NCBI GenBank assembly: GCA_027624035.1
Contig: JAQBUI010000004.1
Coordinates: 1-64,000 of the forward strand
Origin: Pseudomonadota bacterium
Lineage (GTDB): Bacteria; Pseudomonadota; Gammaproteobacteria; Pseudomonadales; Azotimanducaceae
Direction: 5' to 3'
DNA length: 64,000 nt
Below, piece by piece: positions 27,508 through 34,901 of the stretch. Each line of letters opens with the position of its first letter. Position 1 is the stretch's first letter. The notes below the pieces were generated by a model. The model searched no databases. It worked only from the letters and a program-made list of their open reading frames with translations, and was not told the origin of the DNA. A program made the translations under genes and the position numbers.

Positions 27508-28704
27508 ATGAAAATCGCGGCGATGCTGCACAAATCAATCGACTCCGGTGGCGGATTCAACCAGGCTTTGAATGCCATCCGTCAGATGCAGCGGCTCGCC
27601 GCAGATCGATTTGAATTCTGTGTATTCACTACCGATCGCGGCAATATGGACTACCTGCGGTCGCTTGGGATCGAGAGCCGTTTGATCCGCGCCACCTGGC
27701 GTGACGCGTTTCTCTCGTTCTTTGCGACCAGCCGGCTGTGGGGTCTGATACAGCAGAGGCTTAGACTCATTGGGCCGGTTGAGAAGGCACTGCTGGCCGA
27801 GGGGGTGGACCTCGTGTATTACGTGACACCCTCGATGCGCTGCCTTGCACTGCAGAAACTGAACTATATTTTTACGGCGCTCGACACCTGTCATCGGGAT
27901 ACACCGGAGTTCCCCGAAGTCCGGGAATTCGGCGAGTTTCAACAGCGCGAGCACGTTTATGGCCGGTGCATGCCGCCCGCCATCCTGACTCTCACGGATT
28001 CAGAGGCGTTGTCCGAGCGGATCGCCCGCCGCTTTGCCATCGATCCGGAGCGACTTCTGGCCATGCCATTTGAACCAATGCCCTTCATTGAATCCGGCCG
28101 CAATGCCACTGATGACAAGGCGAGTGTCCTGGCCAGGTACCACCTGGAGGAAGGCTATTTCTATTACCCGGCACAGATCTGGCCACACAAGAATCACGTT
28201 CGCATCGTTCAGGCACTGGCTGAACTCGGCAAACGTGACATCCGGCGGGATCTCGTGTTGTCCGGTGGAGACAAGGGTTACCTCGCCACCATCCTCAGGC
28301 TGGCAGAACGACTCGGCGTCGCCCACCAGATCCATCACCTGGGATTCGTGCCGGTGCAGGACATCGCCGGGTTGTATCATGGCTGCGCGGCAGTCGTGAT
28401 GCCGACCTATTTCGGGCCCACCAACCTGCCGCCACTTGAGGCCTGGCAAACCGGCCGACCGCTGGTGTATTCAAACCATCTGGTACTGCCTCACCCGGAC
28501 GCGGCCCTGACTGCTGATCCCGATGATCCTATGTCCCTGGCCGAGGCCATGGCCTGCGTGCTCGACCCTCACACCGCCGAACGCCTGATCAAAGGGGGCC
28601 AACTCGCCCTGCAGCAGGTCAGCGAGCAACGAGCCAGCGCCGAGGCCGCGCTGGTGGCAAAGCTGCAAGCCTTTTCCCATCGGGCTGAGACATGGCGCGG
28701 CTAG
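27508..28704 (+). CDS. Family 1-type glycosyltransferase (GT4-like)
   Basis: 398 aa, ATG 27508, 7 nt after the aminotransferase stop. It is a GT-B fold glycosyltransferase. The N-terminal domain starts KIAAMLHKSIDSGGGFNQALNAIRQM, and the C-terminal nucleotide-binding domain includes YFYYPAQIWPHKNHVRIVQALAEL (about residues 213-236) and the donor-binding GCAAVVMPTYFGPTNLPPLEAWQTGRPLVYSN (about 290-320), where the usual E-x7-E is reduced to a single clear Glu. Such proteins transfer a sugar onto a lipid-linked or surface glycan. It closes the operon with cupin, methyltransferase and aminotransferase. Confidence 0.85.
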   Translation: MKIAAMLHKSIDSGGGFNQALNAIRQMQRLAADRFEFCVFTTDRGNMDYLRSLGIESRLIRATWRDAFLSFFATSRLWGLIQQRLRLIGPVEKALLAEGVDLVYYVTPSMRCLALQKLNYIFTALDTCHRDTPEFPEVREFGEFQQREHVYGRCMPPAILTLTDSEALSERIARRFAIDPERLLAMPFEPMPFIESGRNATDDKASVLARYHLEEGYFYYPAQIWPHKNHVRIVQALAELGKRDIRRDLVLSGGDKGYLATILRLAERLGVAHQIHHLGFVPVQDIAGLYHGCAAVVMPTYFGPTNLPPLEAWQTGRPLVYSNHLVLPHPDAALTADPDDPMSLAEAMACVLDPHTAERLIKGGQLALQQVSEQRASAEAALVAKLQAFSHRAETWRG

Positions 28705-29116
28705 CGCTTGAGTGTCGGGTTTGATGTCGTTGCTGTCGGTGGTCAACAGAAGCATCAATTTGGGTTGCATCGATACATAACGCCGATATGTCGATGCCGT
28801 CGACATCTCCCAGGTATATATCGATGAAATATAACTATGTAGATATATTGGTCAGGTCAGCGTCCATCGCAGGCTGAATAGCGCATGCGTGGTGCTGTGT
28901 TAGTTCATCCGGCACTCCAGCGGCCCTATCAGGACACCCGCCGGGACTCAATCTCGTCCTTCATGTCAAAGATAGCCTGGCTCTGGCAACGTTGCTGTTT
29001 TACCGGCTCCAGTATCGATCGGGGGTGTCTCGTATGTCACGCTCCGGCACACGGGCTGGATTTTTGGTGGCACTCGCCGCATTCTAGGCAGGCGCGCATT
29101 GCCAGAGACAATCATC
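28705..29116. other. Gene-free, locally AT-rich spacer before thioredoxin-fusion gene
   Basis: 412 bp with no convincing ORF. The segment 28770-28855 is strikingly AT-rich for this genome (GGTATATATCGATGAAATAT region) and contains a 7-bp inverted repeat at 28788-28806. It probably holds the promoter of the selenoprotein operon, but no clean -35/-10 pair stands out. Confidence 0.5.
28788..28806. promoter_or_regulatory. Inverted repeat in spacer, operator candidate
   Basis: ATGTCGA-TGCCG-TCGACAT is a perfect 7-bp inverted repeat with a 5-nt centre, in the AT-rich spacer upstream of the thioredoxin-fusion/selenoprotein genes. A regulator site is possible; no regulator gene is adjacent. Confidence 0.3.
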
Positions 29117-30694
29117 ATGACCCAGGCCCAGGCTTTTTCCCTGCAGGACTCCAATGATCAGGACGTTGCCTTCCCCTCCGGGAATCCGTCCGTGCTCTGT
29201 TTCGTCAAGGAGGACTGCCCCACCTGCAATGAGATCATGCCGGTATTATCGGCCTTCTACGCCGCATACGCTGACAAACTGGATTTTCTGCTGATCGGCC
29301 AGACCAGGGACGGGAACGACACGCTGATCCAGCGACACGGCCTGACCATGCCGATTCTCGACGATTCGGCGCTGAAGGTGTCGTTTGCCTATGATCTGGA
29401 TATTGTGCCGACCATCCTGCTGGTGGACCCTGACGGCGAGATCATCAGCGAACAGATCGGTTTCGTCAAAGCGGACTGGCAGACGTTCAACGACGCGGTG
29501 TCGAAACTGCTGGGGGTGGCAGCCGTCGACCTGGACTGGAATGCACTGCCAGACTGGCGCCCCGGGTGTGGTTCCCTGTCGGCGGACCCGGTCATCCACG
29601 ACAGGCTCCGGGCCGAGGCAGAGAACAGCCCCCTGCGGGCGCGGCGAATCGAAATCGCGCCTCAGGATGATGAATTCGAGTTCATGTATGACCAGGGTTT
29701 CTCCGACGGGTTGCCCACCGTACCCCCGACACCGGAACGGGTCATGCGTATGCTGTCCGGCACCCGCCGGGACCCTCAGGAAGTGATCGCCACGGTCCCG
29801 CCCAACATGGGCGATGCCACCGTCGAAAAGATCGCCATCAATGCCGTGATGGCGGGCTGTAAACCGGAGTATCTGCCCGTGGTGATCGCCGCGCTGCAGG
29901 CAGCCTGCACGGATGAATTCAATATTCACGGAGTGATGGCCACCACCATGGGCGCTTCACCGGTCATGGTGGTCAACGGACCGATCCGGGAACAACTCGG
30001 CATGAACATGAAACTGGGCGCCCTCGGGCAGGGGAACCGGGCCAGTAACACCATCGGGCGTGCCCTGCGCCTGACCGTTCGCAATGTTGGCGGCGCCCGA
30101 CCCGGGGGGACAGAACGGTCTACCCTTGGCAGCCCACTGAAATTCACCATGTGCTTTCCGGAATGGGAAGAGCGCCACCCCTGGGACCCGATGCATGTGG
30201 AGCGCGGTTTCGACCGCAATGATTCCGTGGTGACGCTGTTTGCCATGACCAGCGGCCCGGCCCTGATCGTCGATCAGACCTCAAGAACCGCATCGCAACT
30301 CGCGGGCAGCTTCGGGCTCTGCCTTGAAGCGATGCATCATCCGCGCTCCCATCGTGCCGCAGATGCGATTCTGGTCATCTGCCCGGAACACGTGGACACC
30401 CTGGTTCGGGGCGGCTACAGCAAGGCGGATATCCGGGCCCGCATACAGGAAGTCACCAGCCGCCGGGCACTGGAACTCGCCGAGGATGACATCACCAGCG
30501 TTGGCATCCCGAGAGACCGACTGGACCAGATGGATGAAGAAGCGCAAAATCGGCGTTTACCGAAGTTCGCATCTGAAGACAACATCCACATCGTGATAGC
30601 GGGTGCAGATGCGGGCAAGTTCTCCGGCGCCTTCCACGGCTGGGCAGGGGGCAAGATTGGCTCCGTGCCCGTGTCGCGCAAGATTGGCGACTAA
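29117..30694 (+). CDS. Thioredoxin-fused UGSC-partner protein
   Basis: 525 aa from ATG 29117 (track TTG at 29099 rejected). Residues about 1-140 form a thioredoxin/peroxiredoxin-like domain with the redox motif CPTC (VLCFVKEDCPTCNEIMPVLS) and cis-Pro region VPTILLVDPDGEI. A linker with a CG pair (DWRPGCGSLSADP) leads to a second domain of about 340 residues beginning DQGFSDGLPTVPPTPERVMRM, with DATVEKIAINAVMAGCKPEYLPVV, LGALGQGNRASNTIGRALRL and NVGGARPGGTERSTLGSPLKF. I know this second domain only as an uncharacterised family often encoded next to UGSC selenoproteins. The fusion suggests the thioredoxin part passes electrons to, or is recycled by, the selenoprotein encoded 158 bp downstream. 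Confidence 0.78.
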   Translation: MTQAQAFSLQDSNDQDVAFPSGNPSVLCFVKEDCPTCNEIMPVLSAFYAAYADKLDFLLIGQTRDGNDTLIQRHGLTMPILDDSALKVSFAYDLDIVPTILLVDPDGEIISEQIGFVKADWQTFNDAVSKLLGVAAVDLDWNALPDWRPGCGSLSADPVIHDRLRAEAENSPLRARRIEIAPQDDEFEFMYDQGFSDGLPTVPPTPERVMRMLSGTRRDPQEVIATVPPNMGDATVEKIAINAVMAGCKPEYLPVVIAALQAACTDEFNIHGVMATTMGASPVMVVNGPIREQLGMNMKLGALGQGNRASNTIGRALRLTVRNVGGARPGGTERSTLGSPLKFTMCFPEWEERHPWDPMHVERGFDRNDSVVTLFAMTSGPALIVDQTSRTASQLAGSFGLCLEAMHHPRSHRAADAILVICPEHVDTLVRGGYSKADIRARIQEVTSRRALELAEDDITSVGIPRDRLDQMDEEAQNRRLPKFASEDNIHIVIAGADAGKFSGAFHGWAGGKIGSVPVSRKIGD

Positions 30695-30718
30695 AGGGCG
30701 ACTAAAGGGCGACTAAAG
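30686..30718 (+). repeat. Three tandem 11-bp units with repeated stop codons
   Basis: GGCGACTAAAG is repeated three times without interruption, starting on the last codons of the thioredoxin-fusion gene. Each unit carries a TAA. It looks like a recent slippage expansion of the gene end. Confidence 0.8.
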
Positions 30719-30852
30719 ATAGACGCCGGGGAAAACGCCAAGCACTGAACGAACAGAAGCAGAATACCGGAACGGGCACCGGGACATAGCAATACGAGAG
30801 GGCCGCCAACGACGCCCGCCAGCGTTGGCACAAGCAACCAGGGAGAAGGGCC

Positions 30853-31371
30853 ATGACCACCATTCTGGACCCATCAAATGAGCGCCAGCCAGTCGAACGA
30901 CAACTCACACCTCGAACGGGTTTGATTTCGGGAAACGTGGCGCTGCTGGACATCTCCAAACCACGGGGAAATGTGCTGCTGGACCGGCTGGAAGCCAGAC
31001 TGCGGGAGATGCTGCCCGATATCAACATCAACCGCTACGCAAAACCCACGTTTACCAAGCCAGCGCCAGAAGATCTCCGACGTGAGATTCGCCAGAATAA
31101 CGGCTTTGTTATCGAGGCCCTTGCGGACTGAGGATCGTGCACAACGTGCAGTTTGCATGACACAGTATGGTTTGAGATTCAGGGCGTTCCCTCGGTATCC
31201 CTTGCATCAACGGAATTCCGTGATGCGGCAGATACCCAGGCGAGGGCGCTGGGTTTGAAGGACGCCCGTTGCGTATTCGTTGCCCATCCCATCCAGGATG
31301 CCACCGATGGCGAAATGCGGGACAAGGCCGATGATGTTGTTCAACAGGTGATAGAGGCATTGACGCGATAG
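30853..31371 (+). CDS. UGSC-family selenoprotein, UGA (Sec) at codon 93
   Basis: The track shows two ORFs (30853-31131 and 31153-31371), but they share one frame and are joined by a single TGA at 31129. Reading TGA as selenocysteine gives a 172-aa protein with ...VIEALAD-U-G-S-C-T-T-C-S-L-H-D-T-V-W..., the diagnostic U-G-S-C motif of the UGSC selenoprotein family reported from marine metagenomes. Downstream similarity continues in frame (FEIQGVPSVSLASTEF). A stem-loop with G at the first loop position lies 19 nt after the UGA, as required of bacterial SECIS elements. SD-like GGGAGAAGGG precedes ATG 30853. UxxC plus another Cys suggests thiol/selenol redox catalysis; the C-terminal part recalls selenoprotein reductase subunits such as GrdB, which is only my inference. 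selA, selB and selC must be elsewhere in the genome. Confidence 0.88.
31129..31159 (+). promoter_or_regulatory. UGA codon with bacterial SECIS element
   Basis: UGA at 31129-31131. A 6-bp stem CGTGCA (31145-31150) pairs with TGCATG (31154-31159), including one G-U, and closes a GTT loop whose first base is G. The gap from UGA to the loop is 19 nt. These fit the published bacterial SECIS model (16-37 nt, G in the first two loop positions). A competing TGCAC/GTGCA hairpin at 31138-31150 also exists. Confidence 0.75.
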
Positions 31372-31420
31372 ACGGGGGCATATCCAGTCAACTCCCGGGC
31401 GGAATATCTTGAAGGGAGAA

Positions 31421-31447
31421 CCACCCGGGCTCTGTTCAACCGGGTGG
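31421..31447. other. Strong hairpin after selenoprotein gene
   Basis: CCACCCGG, an 11-nt loop, CCGGGTGG: a perfect 8-bp GC-rich stem about 50 nt past the selenoprotein stop. No T-tract follows, so it is either an mRNA-stabilising or factor-dependent termination structure. Confidence 0.45.
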
Positions 31448-31530
31448 AATAACCGACTGTCCGGTGTCAAGTCCGGGACCACAGCCAGTCATGGGCAGCG
31501 TTACAGAGCCGACAAAGTTGAGGATTGGAT

Positions 31531-32163
31531 ATGAGCGGATGTTGTGACGACGGGTGCGCCACCGAGGCCCTGCGGGAAAAACAGCGGGGCACGTTGCAGG
31601 CGGTACTGGCAATCAATGCGGTGATGTTCGTGGTGATTGTTATCGCCGCGCAATTCGCCGGGTCAACGGCCCTGTTTGCCGACAGTCTGGACAACCTCGG
31701 TGATGCCCTGACCTATGGGCTCAGTCTGATGGTGGTGGCGAGTACCACTTCCGCCAAGGCGAAGGTCGCCCTTTTTAAGGGCGTACTGATCCTGCTGGCG
31801 GCAATTCTGGTAGCCGGACAGATCGCGTACAAGCTTGTGAATCCCGACACGCCCATTTTTGAGCTGATGGGCGTGTTCAGCCTGGCAGCCCTGGCCGCCA
31901 ATTCACTGTGCCTTGGTTTGCTGTGGCGTCACCGTCATGAAGACATCAACATGAACTCCGTATGGGAATGTTCGCGCAACGACATCGCCACCAATCTGTC
32001 CGTATTCATTGCGGCAGGTGCCGTTTGGGCCACCCATTCAGGCTGGCCCGATGTACTGGTGGCGACTGCCCTGGTCATCCTGCTGGTCAGGTCATCCGCC
32101 CGGGTCATTTCAGCGGCGCTACGTGAATTGCCCCCTCAGCAGAGCATGAGACCTGACCCCTGA
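31531..32163 (+). CDS. Cation diffusion facilitator (CDF)-like metal transporter
   Basis: About 210 aa; ATG 31531 has a GAGG SD 7 nt upstream (TTG 31525 in the track is weaker). Six hydrophobic segments are visible from about residue 22. The protein carries the CDF-type TM2 motif FADSLDNLGDALTYG (metal-site Asp pair, about residue 51) and a TM5-like ECSRNDIATNLSV (about 148) where the usual first ligand His is Cys. The very short N-terminus has clustered cysteines (SGCCDDGC), a likely metal-binding site. The C-terminal cytoplasmic domain is nearly absent, as in short CDF relatives. Export of zinc or another soft metal is likely. It follows the selenoprotein gene by about 160 bp on the same strand. 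Confidence 0.78.
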   Translation: MSGCCDDGCATEALREKQRGTLQAVLAINAVMFVVIVIAAQFAGSTALFADSLDNLGDALTYGLSLMVVASTTSAKAKVALFKGVLILLAAILVAGQIAYKLVNPDTPIFELMGVFSLAALAANSLCLGLLWRHRHEDINMNSVWECSRNDIATNLSVFIAAGAVWATHSGWPDVLVATALVILLVRSSARVISAALRELPPQQSMRPDP

Positions 32164-32176
32164 CGGGCACACTCTG

Positions 32177-32266
32177 GGCTGTCATGGAAGTTCCGGTCCT
32201 ACACTGTGCGAGCCTGGGACTTCCCGGTACGACTACGGCGTACCTGACACGGGCACGCTAAGGGCT
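32177..32266 (+). repeat. Dispersed structured intergenic repeat, copy C (complete)
   Basis: 90 bp. Hairpin 1 pairs GGAAGTTCC (32186-32194) with GGGACTTCC (32216-32224). Hairpin 2 pairs GGTACG (32226-32231) with CGTACC (32239-32244) around an ACTACGG loop. It lies between the convergent CDF and protease genes. Copy D is the same length and lies inverted on the other side of the protease. Confidence 0.75.
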
Positions 32267-32267
32267 G

Positions 32268-33116
32268 CTAAGCGGCCTCACAGCCGTTGCCGGCATAGTT
32301 GACCAGATGCAGCGCATCCAGGCTCAACCGGGGGCCCATCACGTTCTGCCTGAAATAGGGGCTGACGTATGACGTGACGGTGAACACCGTGGAGAGCCCA
32401 AGCCAGGGTGACCCGCTACTACCCTTACCGAGGGGATTGTTTTCAGAACCGATGAGGCCATCTTCGGCAATGAACGTCGGCACATCCAGTTCCAGCATGC
32501 GCCGACCCTCAAAGTAGTTGTTAGCGTAGCCAACCAGCTTGACCTCGTCAGGTGGCTGACCGTTGGTAATGCCAAGGCTGCCCGCCTGGCTGTTGCGCGT
32601 GGCGCGCAGAAACGCGTAATCGTACCGATAAAGACTCTGGTCCGAGAGGGCGCCCCAGTTCGCGGGTGCGGCAACACACTCGATGGCGAACACGTCCTGT
32701 CTGTCGGTACCGTACGCCCGAATGAACAGAAAATCCCTGTTCCAGTCCCCTTCGAGACTCATCACACAGTGGGCGGCCGTAAGAATCAGGTCCGCTCGGC
32801 CCGCGAATGCGCCCGAGCAGGTGGCCACCTTGCCATCGGGCCGGGTAAAGAACAGCCGTCCGGCAGCGGAATAGGGCAGCTGACCAAAATCGGTGACTTC
32901 ACTGATGCCACTGTTGAGGTCAAGAAAGCTCTCGTCGCTGACGCCAACCCCCATGGGCAACAGGGTCTGGGCGAGAATCAGATTCGGTTTGAGCCGGATC
33001 CACAGCATGCCGGTTCGAAGCTGGTTCTTTTTTGAGAACTTGATGCTGAGGTAATCGTCGCCCTCGGCAGAATTCGGCATGAACGATATTGCCAGGCACA
33101 ATGCCAATCGAGTCAT
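32268..33116 (-). CDS. Secreted trypsin-like serine protease
   Basis: About 282 aa. ATG 33116 (MTRLALCLAISFMPNSAEG) gives a clean Sec signal peptide; the track TTG at 33167 does not. The S1 catalytic triad is visible: His in DLILTAAHCVMS (about residue 118), Asp in YRYDYAFLRA (about 166) and Ser in GKGSSGSPWLG (about 233). Extra cysteines flank the His loop (ATCSGAFAG, AAHC), consistent with a disulfide. The gene is bracketed by two inverted copies of the dispersed structured repeat. It is presumably periplasmic or secreted, and its target is unknown. The DNA shows no obvious compositional oddity. Confidence 0.82.
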   Translation of the reverse strand: MTRLALCLAISFMPNSAEGDDYLSIKFSKKNQLRTGMLWIRLKPNLILAQTLLPMGVGVSDESFLDLNSGISEVTDFGQLPYSAAGRLFFTRPDGKVATCSGAFAGRADLILTAAHCVMSLEGDWNRDFLFIRAYGTDRQDVFAIECVAAPANWGALSDQSLYRYDYAFLRATRNSQAGSLGITNGQPPDEVKLVGYANNYFEGRRMLELDVPTFIAEDGLIGSENNPLGKGSSGSPWLGLSTVFTVTSYVSPYFRQNVMGPRLSLDALHLVNYAGNGCEAA

Positions 33117-33190
33117 CAGATTCAGTATCGACGAATACGATCCCCTACCTTTCCCTGGCTGCGACAATTCCAGACAGCATACTCCAAGGA

Positions 33191-33280
33191 GCCCTCAGCG
33201 TCCCCGGGTCGGGCACGCCGTTGTCGTGCCGGGAAGTTTTCCGGACGGCACCGTGTGCGGCCAGAACTTCCATGAAAGCC
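33191..33280 (-). repeat. Dispersed structured intergenic repeat, copy D (complete)
   Basis: 90 bp on the minus strand. Relative to copy C, hairpin 2 reads GGCACG/CGTGCC around ACAACGG, a compensatory double change that keeps pairing. Hairpin 1 is GGAAGTT/AACTTCC. It is an intergenic copy upstream of the protease gene. Confidence 0.75.
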
Positions 33281-33384
33281 TGATTGGTTACCCACTTGAG
33301 AACCCGGACCGGCTACCAACGGTAGAGGCACCCATCATTTGCGCCTAAGATAGACGAATTCAACCCGGAACGCGGAACGATCAG

Positions 33385-34887
33385 ATGGCCGAGCGAAGGC
33401 CCTACAAGCGCCGTAACTACATGATCAACCCCAGGTTCCAGCTGCGCTTCATGGCATATGTGGTCCTGGCCGTGTTACTCAGCCTGACCGCGCTGTATCT
33501 GAGCAATGCCTATTACTTCGATGGTCTAGTGGCCCAGGGCGAAGACATCGGCCTTGACCCTTCACACCCCTACTACGAGTTGATTCAGCAGCAGCGCAAG
33601 AGGCTGATGCAAACGTATCTGGTTGTCTCGCTGGTGGTATTCATCCTGCTCATCTCATCGGCGCTGCTGCTGTCGCACCGGATTGCGGGCCCCCTGTATC
33701 ACATTGCTCGTGTCATGAAACTCATCATTGCCCAGGGTTCCGGCAACGCCCGGGTTCATCTGAGAAAAGGGGACTTCTTCATCGAACTGGAAGACGTCGT
33801 GAATGAGTTGATTTCGTACTTTGAGGGCGAGGCTGATCTCAATACCCGGCTTGCCCTCGAACACCTGCGCGATGCGACCGCTGTGCGCTCACTGCGCGGA
33901 GCACGCATCCTGCTGGTTGAGGACAGTGGAATCAACCAACAGCTCACCACAGAGTTGCTGCACAGCAATGGCGTCGCCGTGGTCACCGTGGATAGCGGGC
34001 TTCGTGCCCTGGACCTGCTGGCAGTCGACCCGGACTTTGACGGAATCCTGATGGATGACCAGATGCCGGAGATGGATGGCGATGAGGCTACCGCCAGAAT
34101 CAGAGCCCTGCCCGGTTTCGAGAAGCTACCCATCATCTCGATCTCTGCGCACATCAAGGCGACCGGTCTGGCACGGGCCCAGGATGCCGGAATGAATGAC
34201 CACGTCGGCAAGCCCATTGCGGCCCGGGAACTGTTCTCCGTGCTGGCAAAGTGGATTACGCCGGCCCATCCGATTGATGAGTCAGACGACGATTCTGACG
34301 CAGGCAGCCTGGCCACCATCGAAGGCATCGACACGGGACATGGCTTGCTGCAGGCCCATCACAATCAGACTCTGTATTTCCGGTTGCTGCGTCGATTCCT
34401 GGAGACGCAGAGTCACTTTAGTGATGCGTTTTTGACGGCCATGCGAAATGCCGGACCTGACGACGCCGCCCGTGAAGCACACACTCTGGCAAGGGTAGCC
34501 GGAAACATCGGCGCTTCCGGCATTGCGGACCGGGCTCGCGCCCTGGAGCGGGCCTGTCAGCAGGGCGCCACCCTGGATGACCTGACCGATGAGCTGGCAG
34601 AGCTGGCCGGGACCCTCGATTCCGTCCTCAAAGGCATCGAGACCGCCACAGCCGGGTGGGATACGGATCACCGTTCGCTGTCACCGGCGGAGTACACGAG
34701 GATGCTCTCAGAACTGCTGGCGCTGGTCCGGGCAAGGGACAAAGGCGCACAAGGCATGCTCCAGATACTGATCGACCGATCCCCTGAAGGTGTCGCGAGT
34801 CAACTTGCCAGGCTGATGACAGCGCTCGAAGCCAACGACTTCGAGCAGGCGGAGTCACTCATTGGGATGCTGGTTGAATCGCCCTGA
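33385..34887 (+). CDS. Membrane protein with HAMP-like, receiver and Hpt domains, no kinase
   Basis: 500 aa, ATG 33385. Two membrane helices (about 22-40 and 77-98) enclose a short periplasmic loop. A HAMP-like linker (HRIAGPLYHIARVMKLIIAQGSG) follows, then a receiver domain (about 172-292: ARILLVEDSGINQQ, phospho-Asp in LMDDQMPEMDG, Lys in NDHVGKPI) and an Hpt domain (about 318-410) with phospho-His in EAHTLARVAGNIGA. No HisKA/HATPase domain lies between HAMP and receiver, so the protein looks like a hybrid kinase from which the catalytic core is missing. It may act as a membrane-bound phosphorelay hub fed by a separate kinase. A C-terminal helical region of about 80 residues is unassigned. 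Confidence 0.82.
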   Translation: MAERRPYKRRNYMINPRFQLRFMAYVVLAVLLSLTALYLSNAYYFDGLVAQGEDIGLDPSHPYYELIQQQRKRLMQTYLVVSLVVFILLISSALLLSHRIAGPLYHIARVMKLIIAQGSGNARVHLRKGDFFIELEDVVNELISYFEGEADLNTRLALEHLRDATAVRSLRGARILLVEDSGINQQLTTELLHSNGVAVVTVDSGLRALDLLAVDPDFDGILMDDQMPEMDGDEATARIRALPGFEKLPIISISAHIKATGLARAQDAGMNDHVGKPIAARELFSVLAKWITPAHPIDESDDDSDAGSLATIEGIDTGHGLLQAHHNQTLYFRLLRRFLETQSHFSDAFLTAMRNAGPDDAAREAHTLARVAGNIGASGIADRARALERACQQGATLDDLTDELAELAGTLDSVLKGIETATAGWDTDHRSLSPAEYTRMLSELLALVRARDKGAQGMLQILIDRSPEGVASQLARLMTALEANDFEQAESLIGMLVESP

Positions 34888-34901
34888 TCAGCCACAGACA
34901 C

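Noticed and set aside
31153-31371. Separate 72-aa ORF after the TGA
   Set aside because: It is in the same frame as 30853-31131, begins at a TTG inside the SECIS loop, and makes sense only as the C-terminal half of the selenoprotein.
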